A stretch of DNA of 43,677 nt, from IMG/VR virus record IMGVR_UViG_3300029258_002542, positions 1 to 43,677 of that record; one strand, given 5' to 3'. Below the pieces are notes generated by a model. The model ran no database searches, was not told the DNA's origin, and was given only the letters and a program-made list of their open reading frames with translations. The position numbers were made by a program, and so were the translations under genes. Positions within the stretch are counted from its first letter, which is position 1. Each line of letters starts with the position of its first letter. Shown here piece after piece: positions 14,489 through 22,353 of this stretch. Source of the stretch: a virus.

Positions 14489-15631
14489 ATGCCCATCAGT
14501 AAAACTGGCCAGACTTTCGGTGCCTCGCACGGCTTCTTCAAGCGCGACGGCTTGGACTCGTATGGACTCGCTAAGGTGACAGAGCGCGATCTTCGCGATC
14601 TGGACTCCATGGCGCTCGTCTGTGCCCTTCCGGCAGAGCAAGAGAAGGCTAAGCCGATCGGGAACGGACTGCGCTTCTGGAAGGAACTGGCGCGCACTGG
14701 GACGTACGTGGCAAATGGCATTGAGTTTGAGCTGTCGCCAGAGCTCTTCGATCATTGGACGCGGACCTTCGCCACGATGGTCGAAGCTGGTCACTCGGTG
14801 CCGATGCCGCTCGAGCATACTACTGACCCGGAAAAGAACCGCGGACGCGTCCTTGAGCTCGAAGTCAAACCGAATGAGCGTGGCGGCAAGTCACTCTTCG
14901 GGATGGTCGAGTTCGCGGACGAAGAGTCGGCTCGCCTCGCCAACACAGCGCAGGTGAGTGTCTTCTCTCCGCCAGAATGGATTGACGGGCAGGGCACACG
15001 CTTCGAGCGGCCCCTACGTCACGTCGCACTCACGGACTATCCGGTAATTCCCGGACTGGCGCCGTTCTCAATTGTAGCCTCTCTAGTTAACGGAGAACCT
15101 CTCATGCCGAAACTGATGGAACTGCTCAAGGAGCTCAAGATCGAAGTCGCCGAAGACGCCGCCGAAGACGTCATGGTCGCGGCGCTCAAGACCAAGATCG
15201 ATGAGCTCATGAAAAACCAGAAAGAGCCGGAGAAGAAGCCGGAAGGCGAAGGCGACGCGCCCGCTTCGCCGCCGGAAAACACCGAGGCGTCGAGCACGCC
15301 CGCGCCGACTCCGGTCGTCTCCGCGTCGATGGTCAAGATGCTCGGCGAAAACCGCCGAATGAAGCTCCAAGGCTTGGTCGACGCCGGCAAGATCAGTCCT
15401 GCCGTCCGAGATGACCTGCTCACGCAGCACGCCAGTGACGGCGCGCTCACGATCTCGCTCTCCATGACCGGCGACCAGACCGACGGCTTCGACACGCTCG
15501 TCGAAACGCTCGGGAAGAACCCCGCCGTGATTTCCATGAGCGAGCGCTCCGGTCCGCAGACCCGATTGAGCCCGGACGAAAATCCGCTGCTCGCCAACGC
15601 CAAGAAACGACGCGACGCGGCCCAGGGCTAA
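14489..15631 (+). CDS. Prohead protease / scaffold fusion, Mu gpI-like
   Basis: Protein of 380 residues. The N-terminal 200 residues form a protease resembling Mu gpI and other prohead proteases: GIEFELSPELFDHWTRTFAT, MPLEHTTDPEKNRGRV with a conserved His, then VFSPPEWIDG and LTDYPVIPGL. The C-terminal 175 residues are a charged, helical, proline/glutamate-rich scaffold (from MPKLMELLKELKIEVAED onward). The same gene also encodes the scaffold alone from an internal start. It is placed just before decoration and capsid genes. SD AAGGAG lies at 14477-14482, 6 bases from the ATG. Role: capsid assembly then cleavage of scaffold. Confidence 0.8.
   Translation: MPISKTGQTFGASHGFFKRDGLDSYGLAKVTERDLRDLDSMALVCALPAEQEKAKPIGNGLRFWKELARTGTYVANGIEFELSPELFDHWTRTFATMVEAGHSVPMPLEHTTDPEKNRGRVLELEVKPNERGGKSLFGMVEFADEESARLANTAQVSVFSPPEWIDGQGTRFERPLRHVALTDYPVIPGLAPFSIVASLVNGEPLMPKLMELLKELKIEVAEDAAEDVMVAALKTKIDELMKNQKEPEKKPEGEGDAPASPPENTEASSTPAPTPVVSASMVKMLGENRRMKLQGLVDAGKISPAVRDDLLTQHASDGALTISLSMTGDQTDGFDTLVETLGKNPAVISMSERSGPQTRLSPDENPLLANAKKRRDAAQG
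15104..15631 (+). CDS. Nested scaffold protein (internal in-frame start of the protease gene)
   Basis: An ATG at 15104, in the same frame as the protease gene, follows ACGGAG with a spacing of 8 bases and starts MPKLMELLKELKIE. The 175-residue product would consist of the scaffold region alone: a leucine/lysine heptad helix, a proline/glutamate-rich linker, and a conserved C-terminal third. The same arrangement exists in lambda (C and Nu3) and Mu (I and Z). The internal ribosome site supports it but no direct evidence is available. Confidence 0.6.
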   Translation: MPKLMELLKELKIEVAEDAAEDVMVAALKTKIDELMKNQKEPEKKPEGEGDAPASPPENTEASSTPAPTPVVSASMVKMLGENRRMKLQGLVDAGKISPAVRDDLLTQHASDGALTISLSMTGDQTDGFDTLVETLGKNPAVISMSERSGPQTRLSPDENPLLANAKKRRDAAQG

Positions 15632-15692
15632 GCGTGCCGCGTTCCTGTTCGTTTTCCGATATGTCAACCTAGAATTATGAGGAGTCACTCAG

Positions 15693-16088
15693 ATGGCCAA
15701 ACAGACCCAACTGGCGGTTGAGAGCGACCTGCTTGTCAACCACTACGCCGACAACTTCTGCTTCGAGACGAAGACGGTCGCGAATGCGACTGGCTCGGAG
15801 ATGGTGTTGCCGGTCGGACACCCGATGGACGACAATGTCCCGGTCGTGGACGGCGGTGAGGCTGGTACCGACGGCTTGCTCGTCGGACAGTCAGTCCGAA
15901 TTCCCGACGGCGAGTCGCGGAAGGTCAAAGTCCTTGCTCGCGGTCCCGCCACGTGCAAGACCGAGGGAGTTGCCGCGGTCGACTACGCCGGCGACGCCAT
16001 GACGCCCGCGACCATCATCACCGCGATGGAAGCGCTCGACGTCGTCTTCCGCGACGAGTCCGAGACCAAGGAAACCCAAACCACGTAG
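15693..16088 (+). CDS. Head decoration protein-like, 131 aa
   Basis: Protein of 131 residues located between protease/scaffold and major capsid genes, the usual place of the lambda gpD-type decoration protein or head fibre. Sequence features fit a beta-rich trimeric stabiliser: MVLPVGHPMDDNVPVVDGGE and GLLVGQSVRIPDGES, then a small beta region and an acidic tail (ETKETQTT). Shine-Dalgarno GAGGAG before ATG 15693. The pattern G-x-x-P-D-G-x-S is typical of these small virion proteins. It probably binds the capsid lattice after expansion. Confidence 0.65.
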   Translation: MAKQTQLAVESDLLVNHYADNFCFETKTVANATGSEMVLPVGHPMDDNVPVVDGGEAGTDGLLVGQSVRIPDGESRKVKVLARGPATCKTEGVAAVDYAGDAMTPATIITAMEALDVVFRDESETKETQTT

Positions 16089-16159
16089 GCACTTGCCATT
16101 GATCGCCATACGACATAGCACGAAAAACTATCACTCACCCATTTCAAGGAGCTCATGCT

Positions 16160-17185
16160 ATGCTCGACGTATTCAATGGCGACGCCTTCACAATGGCTTC
16201 GCTGACCGAAGCCATCGACATGCTGCCGTATGTCCCTGGCTACCTCGGAAAGAAAGGCCTGTTCCCCTCCAAGGGAGTCACCACGACCACGGTCGTGCTT
16301 GACCAACGCGAAGGATCGATTGTTTTGATCCCGACCGCTGCTCGTGGCGCTCGCGACACCGTGAACCCGAAGCGACCCCGCCACGCGCTGCCGCTTCTCG
16401 TTCCTCACCTTCCGCTCGACGATGCGGTCATGGCTGACGACGTCCAAGGCATTCGTGCCTTCGGTCAAGAGACGGCCACGGAGACCATCAGTGGTCGTGT
16501 GAACGACAAGCTTGGCGAGATGAAGCAGTCGTTCGAAGCGACCTGGGAGCACATGCGAGTTGGCGCTATTAGCGGCAACATTCTCGACGCCGATGGTGTC
16601 ACTTCGGTGCTCAACCTGTTCACCGCGTTCGGCTTGACCGAATCCTCGGTCGAGTTTGACTTCTCGGATGATACCGAGGACATCAAGGCGCTGGCGCTTG
16701 ACATCATCCGCCTGATTCGCGACGCCCTTGGCGCGACACCCTTCACGGGTGTTGAAGCCTTGTGCTCGGACACGTTCTTCGATGCGCTCACGTCGCATCC
16801 CAAGGTCACAACGGCCTACGAGCGATGGCAGACCGGCGAGTTTCTTCGCACGCAGCAATACGACACGGGATTCCCGTTCGCTGGCATCATGTGGAAGAAC
16901 TACCGTGGCAAGGTCGGCGACGTCGACTACATCACGGAAGGCAATGCTCGCTTCTTCCCGACCGGCGCTCCGAACCTCTTCGCGCAGTACAACGCTCCGG
17001 CGAACTTCGTCGAGACCGTGAACACGGTCGGGCGTCCGCTGTACGTGAAGCAACGCAAGATGGACTTCGACGTCGGGATCGAGCTGCACGCTCAGTCGAA
17101 CCCGCTGTTCATCTGCAAGCGGCCGCAATGCCTCATTGAAGGCACGAGTGTTATCGCGGCTGGCTCTGGCTCTGGCAGCGCGTAG
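16160..17185 (+). CDS. Major capsid protein, lambda gpE-like
   Basis: Protein of 341 residues with the opening typical of phage lambda gpE-type capsids: MLDVFNGDAFTMASLTEAI, then LPYVPGYLGKKGLF and the segment RHALPLLVPHLPLDDAVMAD near residue 75. The rest includes conserved GAISGNILDADG (about residue 137), a helical ITEGNARFFPTGAP (about 261-274), and a beta-rich C-terminal domain (GRPLYVKQRKMDFDVG). The start is supported by AAGGAG at 16147-16152. Family assignment is confident from the N-terminal pattern and genomic position. Confidence 0.9.
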   Translation: MLDVFNGDAFTMASLTEAIDMLPYVPGYLGKKGLFPSKGVTTTTVVLDQREGSIVLIPTAARGARDTVNPKRPRHALPLLVPHLPLDDAVMADDVQGIRAFGQETATETISGRVNDKLGEMKQSFEATWEHMRVGAISGNILDADGVTSVLNLFTAFGLTESSVEFDFSDDTEDIKALALDIIRLIRDALGATPFTGVEALCSDTFFDALTSHPKVTTAYERWQTGEFLRTQQYDTGFPFAGIMWKNYRGKVGDVDYITEGNARFFPTGAPNLFAQYNAPANFVETVNTVGRPLYVKQRKMDFDVGIELHAQSNPLFICKRPQCLIEGTSVIAAGSGSGSA

Positions 17186-17186
17186 A

Positions 17187-17684
17187 GTGCCTGAGCCTTT
17201 AGTCAACATCACCGTGACTATTAACTTGTCGGGCTTCGAGCGCATCGGCAGAGACCTGAATTCCAACGGCTCCGCGCGGTCTAGAATATTGACCAAGTGG
17301 GCCTTCCGGTATCGGGTCTTTGCCGAGCGCCGGTTCATCAAGTTTAGTCAAGGTGGTGGTAACTGGAAGCCGCTCAAGCGGAAGCGTGCTCGCGGTGCGA
17401 AAGCACGGGCGGCAGTCCTTCGAGACACCGGAATTCTGCTCGCGGCCTTATCGCCACGGGTCAAGATTGCACCGGGTGGATTGTACCAGCCACAAGGCTT
17501 CGGCGTGATTGTCGGATTCGGCGGTCCAGCCAAGCACAAAAGTGGCAAGGCGACTATCGCCGCGATCGCGTCTTTCCATCAACTGGGCAGCGGACACCTC
17601 CCCGTCCGTCGTGTGATTGAACAGCCAGACAAATCCGTCTTGACAGCAATGCAAGCCGATGCCGTCTCTATCCTGGACCCATAG
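17187..17684 (+). CDS. Phage virion morphogenesis (Mu gpG/tail completion) protein
   Basis: Protein of 165 residues with a pattern typical of virion morphogenesis proteins: AFRYRVFAERRFIKFSQ, WKPLKRKRARGAKARA, then DTGILLAALSP, and a C-terminal stretch with FHQLGSGHLPVRRVIE. These proteins complete heads or tails and allow joining of the two. GTG 17187, directly after the capsid stop, gives MPEPLVNITVT. An earlier in-frame TTG at 17136 lies inside the capsid gene and would extend the N-terminus by 17 residues. No strong ribosome site is visible for either start. Confidence 0.75.
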   Translation: MPEPLVNITVTINLSGFERIGRDLNSNGSARSRILTKWAFRYRVFAERRFIKFSQGGGNWKPLKRKRARGAKARAAVLRDTGILLAALSPRVKIAPGGLYQPQGFGVIVGFGGPAKHKSGKATIAAIASFHQLGSGHLPVRRVIEQPDKSVLTAMQADAVSILDP

Positions 17685-17686
17685 CC

Positions 17687-18181
17687 ATGGCCACTGACCC
17701 CTTTACAATCGCGTTCAACGGACTCTGGGCCGCTGTCAAAGCTGGCTCGCTTGGTTCGCTCATTAAAGTGGGCAACCAAATCGAGCTGGTGACGGAGGGC
17801 GAGCTGAAGGTCCGTGTGTCCAACGCCGACGCGCCTGAGCTGGTGCTGCTCCCCGTGAGCGGAGACGCAAACATACACTACACAAGCTGCTCGAGTAAAA
17901 TCGTGCGGCAGTTCGTGTTTTATATTTCGACTGGTGACCAACGTGTCCGCACGGAGCTCTTTCCAATTGAGTTCGCGCTCTTCCGTGCGCTCGCCGGATG
18001 GCAGAAGTCAGTCAGCGCCCTCACCTGGGAAGGCAAGTCCTTCATCAAACGAGTGGACATCCTGACAATCGGCAATGCACTCCAAGACAGCGAGCGGAAT
18101 CGCGGCATCGAACGTTGGTCGGCGTCATGGGCAATCGAGCTCGAAATGCACTTCGGGCATAATGACCTCTTGGAGGCTTAA
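17687..18181 (+). CDS. Tail terminator / head-tail joining candidate, 164 aa
   Basis: Protein of 164 residues between the morphogenesis protein and the probable tail tube gene, which is where the tail terminator (lambda gpU/Mu-type) normally lies. Sequence is mixed alpha/beta (AFNGLWAAVKAGSLGSLIKV, then SSKIVRQFVFYISTGDQ, ALFRALAGWQKSV). The size and order fit, but I do not recognise a family signature. Confidence 0.55.
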   Translation: MATDPFTIAFNGLWAAVKAGSLGSLIKVGNQIELVTEGELKVRVSNADAPELVLLPVSGDANIHYTSCSSKIVRQFVFYISTGDQRVRTELFPIEFALFRALAGWQKSVSALTWEGKSFIKRVDILTIGNALQDSERNRGIERWSASWAIELEMHFGHNDLLEA

Positions 18182-18183
18182 TA

Positions 18184-19068
18184 ATGAGCGCACACTCTGG
18201 CAAGTTTGGCGTCGTCAACGGCGCGGACACCATCCGCAACTGGGCTCTTGAGCAGACCTCTGCTTCGCAGCCGTTTGTGGCGTCCAACACTCGCGGTGGC
18301 ACAGGTCGCCGCCGCGGTGTGAAGGACTGGACTGGAAACTATGGCTCCTACGGATCGCTGCCGCCGGTCATGCCTGGCGACGAATTCGCTTTCGAGGGCT
18401 ACACGGCTCCCGACGACGACGCGTGGGGCTCCGACGGCTTGACTTACTATGGACAAGCCTTGGCAACTCAACTGGCCCTCACGCTCAACTTTGAGGCCGC
18501 TGAGATTTGGAACTACACGACCACCTTCGGCGGTCATGGCGCGCTCGCGCGGAAGTCGGATATTGTCACCGATGATACCGACCCAGCTGCGCCCACGCCG
18601 CTCGACAGCCGTCTCTTGATCTTGGACCCGGATCGCTCGATCTTGGGCTCAGACACGGGCTCAGCGTCCGGCGGAGCGGAGTTCTGTGCGTCCTCATGTG
18701 ACGTCACGCTCACCGTGCCCGACAATCCGTACGCCAACTCGTGCACGGATGGCTGGATGGAACGCAAGGCTGGTCCGCTTGACTTCACCGGCTCCATCCT
18801 CGTTCACGACATCGACCCGGACTCGTTTGGTCTGGAGATTGGTGACGACGTCATCCTTCAGATGTGGGTTGACGCCACGGACTACTGGGAGTTCACGTGG
18901 GTGCACATCAAGGACTTCACCGGACTTACGGTCGACCGCGAAACTGGCGCCATCATGTCGATGACGATCGCCTTCGAAATGAATGGCTTCGTCGACGGGC
19001 TTGGTGATGGCCAGATACTGCTTCCTGGGACCCCAGAGACGCCGTGGTGGCCTGTTGCTGCTTCTTAG
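18184..19068 (+). CDS. Putative major tail tube protein
   Basis: Protein of 294 residues with a beta-sandwich composition: MSAHSGKFGVVNGADTIRNW, DFTGSILVHDIDPDSFG and YWEFTWVHIKDFTGLTVD, a pattern often seen for tail tube proteins that begin with a G-x-x-V-N-G loop. The position between the terminator candidate and the frameshifted tail chaperone genes supports the call. Alternatives are a head-tail adaptor. It follows the previous gene with a 2-base gap. Confidence 0.6.
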   Translation: MSAHSGKFGVVNGADTIRNWALEQTSASQPFVASNTRGGTGRRRGVKDWTGNYGSYGSLPPVMPGDEFAFEGYTAPDDDAWGSDGLTYYGQALATQLALTLNFEAAEIWNYTTTFGGHGALARKSDIVTDDTDPAAPTPLDSRLLILDPDRSILGSDTGSASGGAEFCASSCDVTLTVPDNPYANSCTDGWMERKAGPLDFTGSILVHDIDPDSFGLEIGDDVILQMWVDATDYWEFTWVHIKDFTGLTVDRETGAIMSMTIAFEMNGFVDGLGDGQILLPGTPETPWWPVAAS

Positions 19069-19089
19069 ATATAAGGATCGAAAATACAG

Positions 19090-19626
19090 ATGAACACACG
19101 ACAGACTATGACAGCGGCCTCCATGCCGATCACCCTGGGTGGGAAGGAATTGGCCTTCTCACCCTTGACGGATAAGGACATCGCGGAGCTGGACAATTGG
19201 GTGCGCACTGAGTATATCAAGATGGCGCGCGACAGTCTGGATACCGTCGATGAACCGGCCCTTCGAGCGGAGACAATCAAGTCCGCCATGGATACCGCGG
19301 CCGGACTGACTTGGATGAGCGGCCAGGGCGCTCAGATGATGCAGACGGTCAACGGAATGTCTCGTCTTTGCTTCCAGTCAGTCCGCCGCGGCGATCCAAC
19401 CGTCACGCACGAGTGGCTCCGAGAGCAGCTACTCGATCACCGGAACGTGGCGGAAGTCCGGCGAGCGTTTGAGATGGCAAACAACATTGCCACGGATGAC
19501 GCCTCTCCGCCGGAAGAAGAAGACCTCGTGCAATTGACGCCTGGCGAGCGGAAGCGCCGCGAGCGCCGGGCAGCTAAAAAAAAGAAGAACAAGAAGCAAG
19601 CCGGTCGCAAACGTACCGGGCGCTAG
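19090..19626 (+). CDS. Tail assembly chaperone, short (G-like) form
   Basis: Protein of 178 residues made by normal decoding. The N-terminus (MPITLGGKELAFSPLTDKDI, then LDNWVRTEYIKMARD) resembles tail assembly chaperones that bind the tape measure. The C-terminus is very basic (GERKRRERRAAKKKKNKKQA) because the frame-0 sequence runs over the slippery site. A -1 ribosomal frameshift at 19578-19584 produces a longer product, described separately. The gene lies between tube and tape measure, the expected place. Confidence 0.75.
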   Translation: MNTRQTMTAASMPITLGGKELAFSPLTDKDIAELDNWVRTEYIKMARDSLDTVDEPALRAETIKSAMDTAAGLTWMSGQGAQMMQTVNGMSRLCFQSVRRGDPTVTHEWLREQLLDHRNVAEVRRAFEMANNIATDDASPPEEEDLVQLTPGERKRRERRAAKKKKNKKQAGRKRTGR

Positions 19627-19778
19627 GACAGCGATATGGCTGGACTCCGACACAGATCGCTGACCTCACTTGGGCGCAGCAGTACATGATGCTCCTTGAT
19701 GACAAGCAAGACAAGTCGGTTGACTCACTCCAGTTTGATAATATGTCCGATTTTATGAGGTGGCGAAGTGGGCAATGA
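19090..19778 (+). CDS. Tail assembly chaperone, frameshift (GT-like) form
   Basis: A slippery heptamer A AAA AAG occupies 19578-19584 at frame-0 codon boundaries. After a -1 shift the reading frame stays open for 64 more codons to TGA at 19776-19778. The extra domain includes ALGQRYGWTPTQIADLTWAQ and QYMMLLDDKQDKS, the typical helical T domain (GW-T-P-x-Q-I-x-x-L-T) of lambda GT-type tail chaperones. The product is about 229 residues. The frame then overlaps the start of the tape measure gene. No stimulatory structure was identified. Confidence 0.85.
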
Positions 19779-21582
19779 TGCGACAGTACATCTGAAGGGC
19801 GACTCTAAGCAACTCAACTCTGAGTTGAAGAAGGGCGGCCAAAGCGTCATGAAGTTTGGCAAGGCGATTAAGGCCGCGGCCGTGGTCGCGATCGCCGCCT
19901 TCGCTGTCAAGAAGCTTGTCCAATTCGGCGGAGCCGCCCTCGCTGCTTTCGAGAAGCAAGAGGCCGCCGAGCGCAAGATGGCTGCTGTTATCAAGGCGAC
20001 CGGAGGCGCGGCAGGATGGTCGGCTGACCAAATGGCACAATATGCCGGCGAGCTTCAGAAGACAACGAAGTTCGCGGACGAAGTCACGCTTGATGCCATG
20101 GCAATCATTGCCACGTTCAAGGAGATCAAGGGTGAAGCGTTCGCTCGGACGACGCGAGCAGCTCAAGATATGGCGACCGTCCTTGGTCAAGACCTCAAAG
20201 GCGCGTCCATGCAGCTCGCTAAGGCGCTCAACGATCCGGCTAAGGGCATGACAATGCTTACGAAGTCGGGCGTCTCATTCACGGACGCACAAAAAGAGAT
20301 GGTCGCGGAGATGATGAAGGTCGGCGACATCGCTGGCGCGCAGAACGTCATCCTTGGAGAGATGGAAGGCCAGTTCGGCGGAGCCGCGGCGGAAGCAGCC
20401 AAGACCTTTGGTGGCGTGATGACGCAGCTCTACAACCGGATCGGCGACCTCTGGGAAGTCATGGGCTCACTGCTTGCTCCGATCCTTGGCTTACTCGTCC
20501 CGCTCTTCGACGGATTGGTGACCGCGGCTGAGAAGTACCTCCCGATCGGAAAGCAAATTACTGACTCGATTGTCAAGATGGCCGGTGCTGTGTGGGAATG
20601 GATGCAGCCAGCGATTGAGTGGATCAATGAGACGTTCACCCAGGGCTGGGTGCTGCTTTCCATGGTCGTCGAGTCAACGGTCAAGTTCGTTGAAGAGCAA
20701 ATGGCGTACTTCGGCAACATGATGAAGGGCTCCGTAGGTGGTACGTTCTCCTGGCTTGGCGGAATCATTGAGTGGTTCCAGGATTTGTGGGTGAATGTCT
20801 GGGTTGGCGCGATGGTTGTCATCGAGAACTTCGGCACGGCGGTCAATCTCGCGACCAATCTCGCTGTTCTGGGGCTTATGCAAGCCTGGGGTGAAATAGA
20901 GCACTACTTCACGTCCACACTTCCAGCGATCCTCGGGTGGCTCGCGGACAACTGGGCCAACATTCTCATGGATATGGCCAACATTCAAGCCGCGATTCTC
21001 ATGAATATGTGGAAGAACTTCGTCAACTTCACTGGTAACATCATCGCGCTCATTTCTGGCCAGAAGACCGATTGGAAGTGGACTGGCTTGACTGAAGGCT
21101 TCAAGTCGTCAATGTCTGAATTGCCGGAGATTGCGGGCCGCGTGAAGTCCGAGGCGGAAAAGAAGCTTGAGGGCGAGATTCAAGCCGATGCGAAGATTCT
21201 GGTCAAGGCGTTCACTGAAAAGAAGTCAGACTTCGAGGCAAGGGTCGCAAAGGAGCTCGCGGGCGGCGAAGCGTTCGTTATTCCGACAGATGAGCCCGGT
21301 CGAGGCGGTGGCGACGACGAAGAGTCGAAGGAAGACGATGACAAAGGCTTCAACGCGTCCATCGAAGGACTGACCGCGCTCAATAAGCGGATCACTTCCG
21401 CCGCCGCGGACTCACCCGAGAAGAAGATTGAAGATGAAGTAAAGAAGCAAGGCGAGGCTCAAGTCAAAGCGACTGAGAAGGTCGCTGACGAGGCCAAGAA
21501 AACGAACGACAAGCAAGACGCACAAATCGCGGAGTTGATTGGGATGCGTGAAGACCTCAAGGACGTCGGAGGACTAGCCTAA
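19768..21582 (+). CDS. Tape measure protein
   Basis: Protein of 604 residues, starting at GTG 19768 after AGGTGG. It is mainly alpha-helical (LNSELKKGGQSVMKFGKAIK at the start), with a domain near residues 60-210 typical of phage tail tape measure proteins (AFARTTRAAQDMATVLGQDL, FGGVMTQLYNRIGDLWEVMG), hydrophobic segments (SLLAPILGLLVPLFDGLVTA) in the middle, and charged coiled-coil regions at the end. At about 1.5 angstrom per residue the tail would be near 90 nm. It ends with a TAATG overlap to the next tail gene. Confidence 0.85.
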   Translation: MGNDATVHLKGDSKQLNSELKKGGQSVMKFGKAIKAAAVVAIAAFAVKKLVQFGGAALAAFEKQEAAERKMAAVIKATGGAAGWSADQMAQYAGELQKTTKFADEVTLDAMAIIATFKEIKGEAFARTTRAAQDMATVLGQDLKGASMQLAKALNDPAKGMTMLTKSGVSFTDAQKEMVAEMMKVGDIAGAQNVILGEMEGQFGGAAAEAAKTFGGVMTQLYNRIGDLWEVMGSLLAPILGLLVPLFDGLVTAAEKYLPIGKQITDSIVKMAGAVWEWMQPAIEWINETFTQGWVLLSMVVESTVKFVEEQMAYFGNMMKGSVGGTFSWLGGIIEWFQDLWVNVWVGAMVVIENFGTAVNLATNLAVLGLMQAWGEIEHYFTSTLPAILGWLADNWANILMDMANIQAAILMNMWKNFVNFTGNIIALISGQKTDWKWTGLTEGFKSSMSELPEIAGRVKSEAEKKLEGEIQADAKILVKAFTEKKSDFEARVAKELAGGEAFVIPTDEPGRGGGDDEESKEDDDKGFNASIEGLTALNKRITSAAADSPEKKIEDEVKKQGEAQVKATEKVADEAKKTNDKQDAQIAELIGMREDLKDVGGLA

Positions 21583-22343
21583 TGGGAATCTATTCTGCAG
21601 TCGATTGCTGTGAGGTGCACGGGTCCAAGACCGAAACCATGGGCCAGGACAGCTTCACGGCGTCCGTGCGCTTGATGTGTGACTGGACTAACCGCCAAGC
21701 CTTGATGGCAGACATCATCGGAAACCTTTGGCCCGACCTTGCGCTCTGGAGCAAGCCTCCGGTCTGTGTGAGTGCGGGCTCGGTCCCGATGCCAACCGAT
21801 TACAACGAGGACGGTCAAGCAATCGCGTATGACAAAGCGATCATCACCGCCAACTACAGCACCGACGAAGACACGGACTTGATCACGGAGTCGCTGGAGC
21901 CGGTTGTTGAGTTCATCACGCTCGACCATAAGCGATTCCGATGGAGCTCGCCGTCCGGAGACCCGCTGCTCGAGGGCGAGGCGCCTGGTCGTCAGATGCG
22001 ATCGATGAATCTGGTCCGCACGATGAAGAAGCTGACCGCGATTCCGACGGAGGTGCTGACACTCGCGGGCTACGTCAACGACGCGGCGTACGCGAGCACG
22101 ATCTTGCCTGGTCTCAACTTCGTCAAAGAGTCGCTGCTCTACGCTTCGCCAGCCATGTCTCACACCATCACGACCGCGGGCGACGAAGGCTGGGACCTCA
22201 CAATGAAGTACGCCTACTTGCCACAAACTTGGAACAAATACTTCAGAGCGAAGACTGGGCAATACGAAGAGATGTACGAAGTCTCTGACTCGTCGCCTTA
22301 CAAGTCCTATCCGCTTGGCGACTTCACACCACTCCTCTTCTAG
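21582..22343 (+). CDS. Tail protein, unknown family, 253 aa
   Basis: Protein of 253 residues between tape measure and the modular tail protein. It is beta-rich with a pattern of conserved aromatic strands (RLMCDWTNRQALMADIIGNL, ILPGLNFVKESLLYASPAMS, YNKYF-type end). The position corresponds to a distal tail or baseplate hub component in other siphoviruses, but no signature was recognised. Start shares the last base of the previous stop (TAATG). Confidence 0.55.
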   Translation: MGIYSAVDCCEVHGSKTETMGQDSFTASVRLMCDWTNRQALMADIIGNLWPDLALWSKPPVCVSAGSVPMPTDYNEDGQAIAYDKAIITANYSTDEDTDLITESLEPVVEFITLDHKRFRWSSPSGDPLLEGEAPGRQMRSMNLVRTMKKLTAIPTEVLTLAGYVNDAAYASTILPGLNFVKESLLYASPAMSHTITTAGDEGWDLTMKYAYLPQTWNKYFRAKTGQYEEMYEVSDSSPYKSYPLGDFTPLLF

Positions 22344-22353
22344 TGAGGCACCC

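Noticed and set aside
16089-16159. Promoter before the capsid gene (TTGCCA with a distant ATAGCA)
   Set aside because: -10 match is poor and there is no other support.
15983-17341. 452-codon minus-strand frame opposite the capsid gene
   Set aside because: Arises from codon bias of the capsid gene; no ribosome site or protein-like pattern, and all other genes are on the + strand.
21480-21520. Third hammerhead core (CTGACGAGGCC followed by GAAAAC)
   Set aside because: Inside the tape measure gene; stem II does not close and no stem I or III can form.
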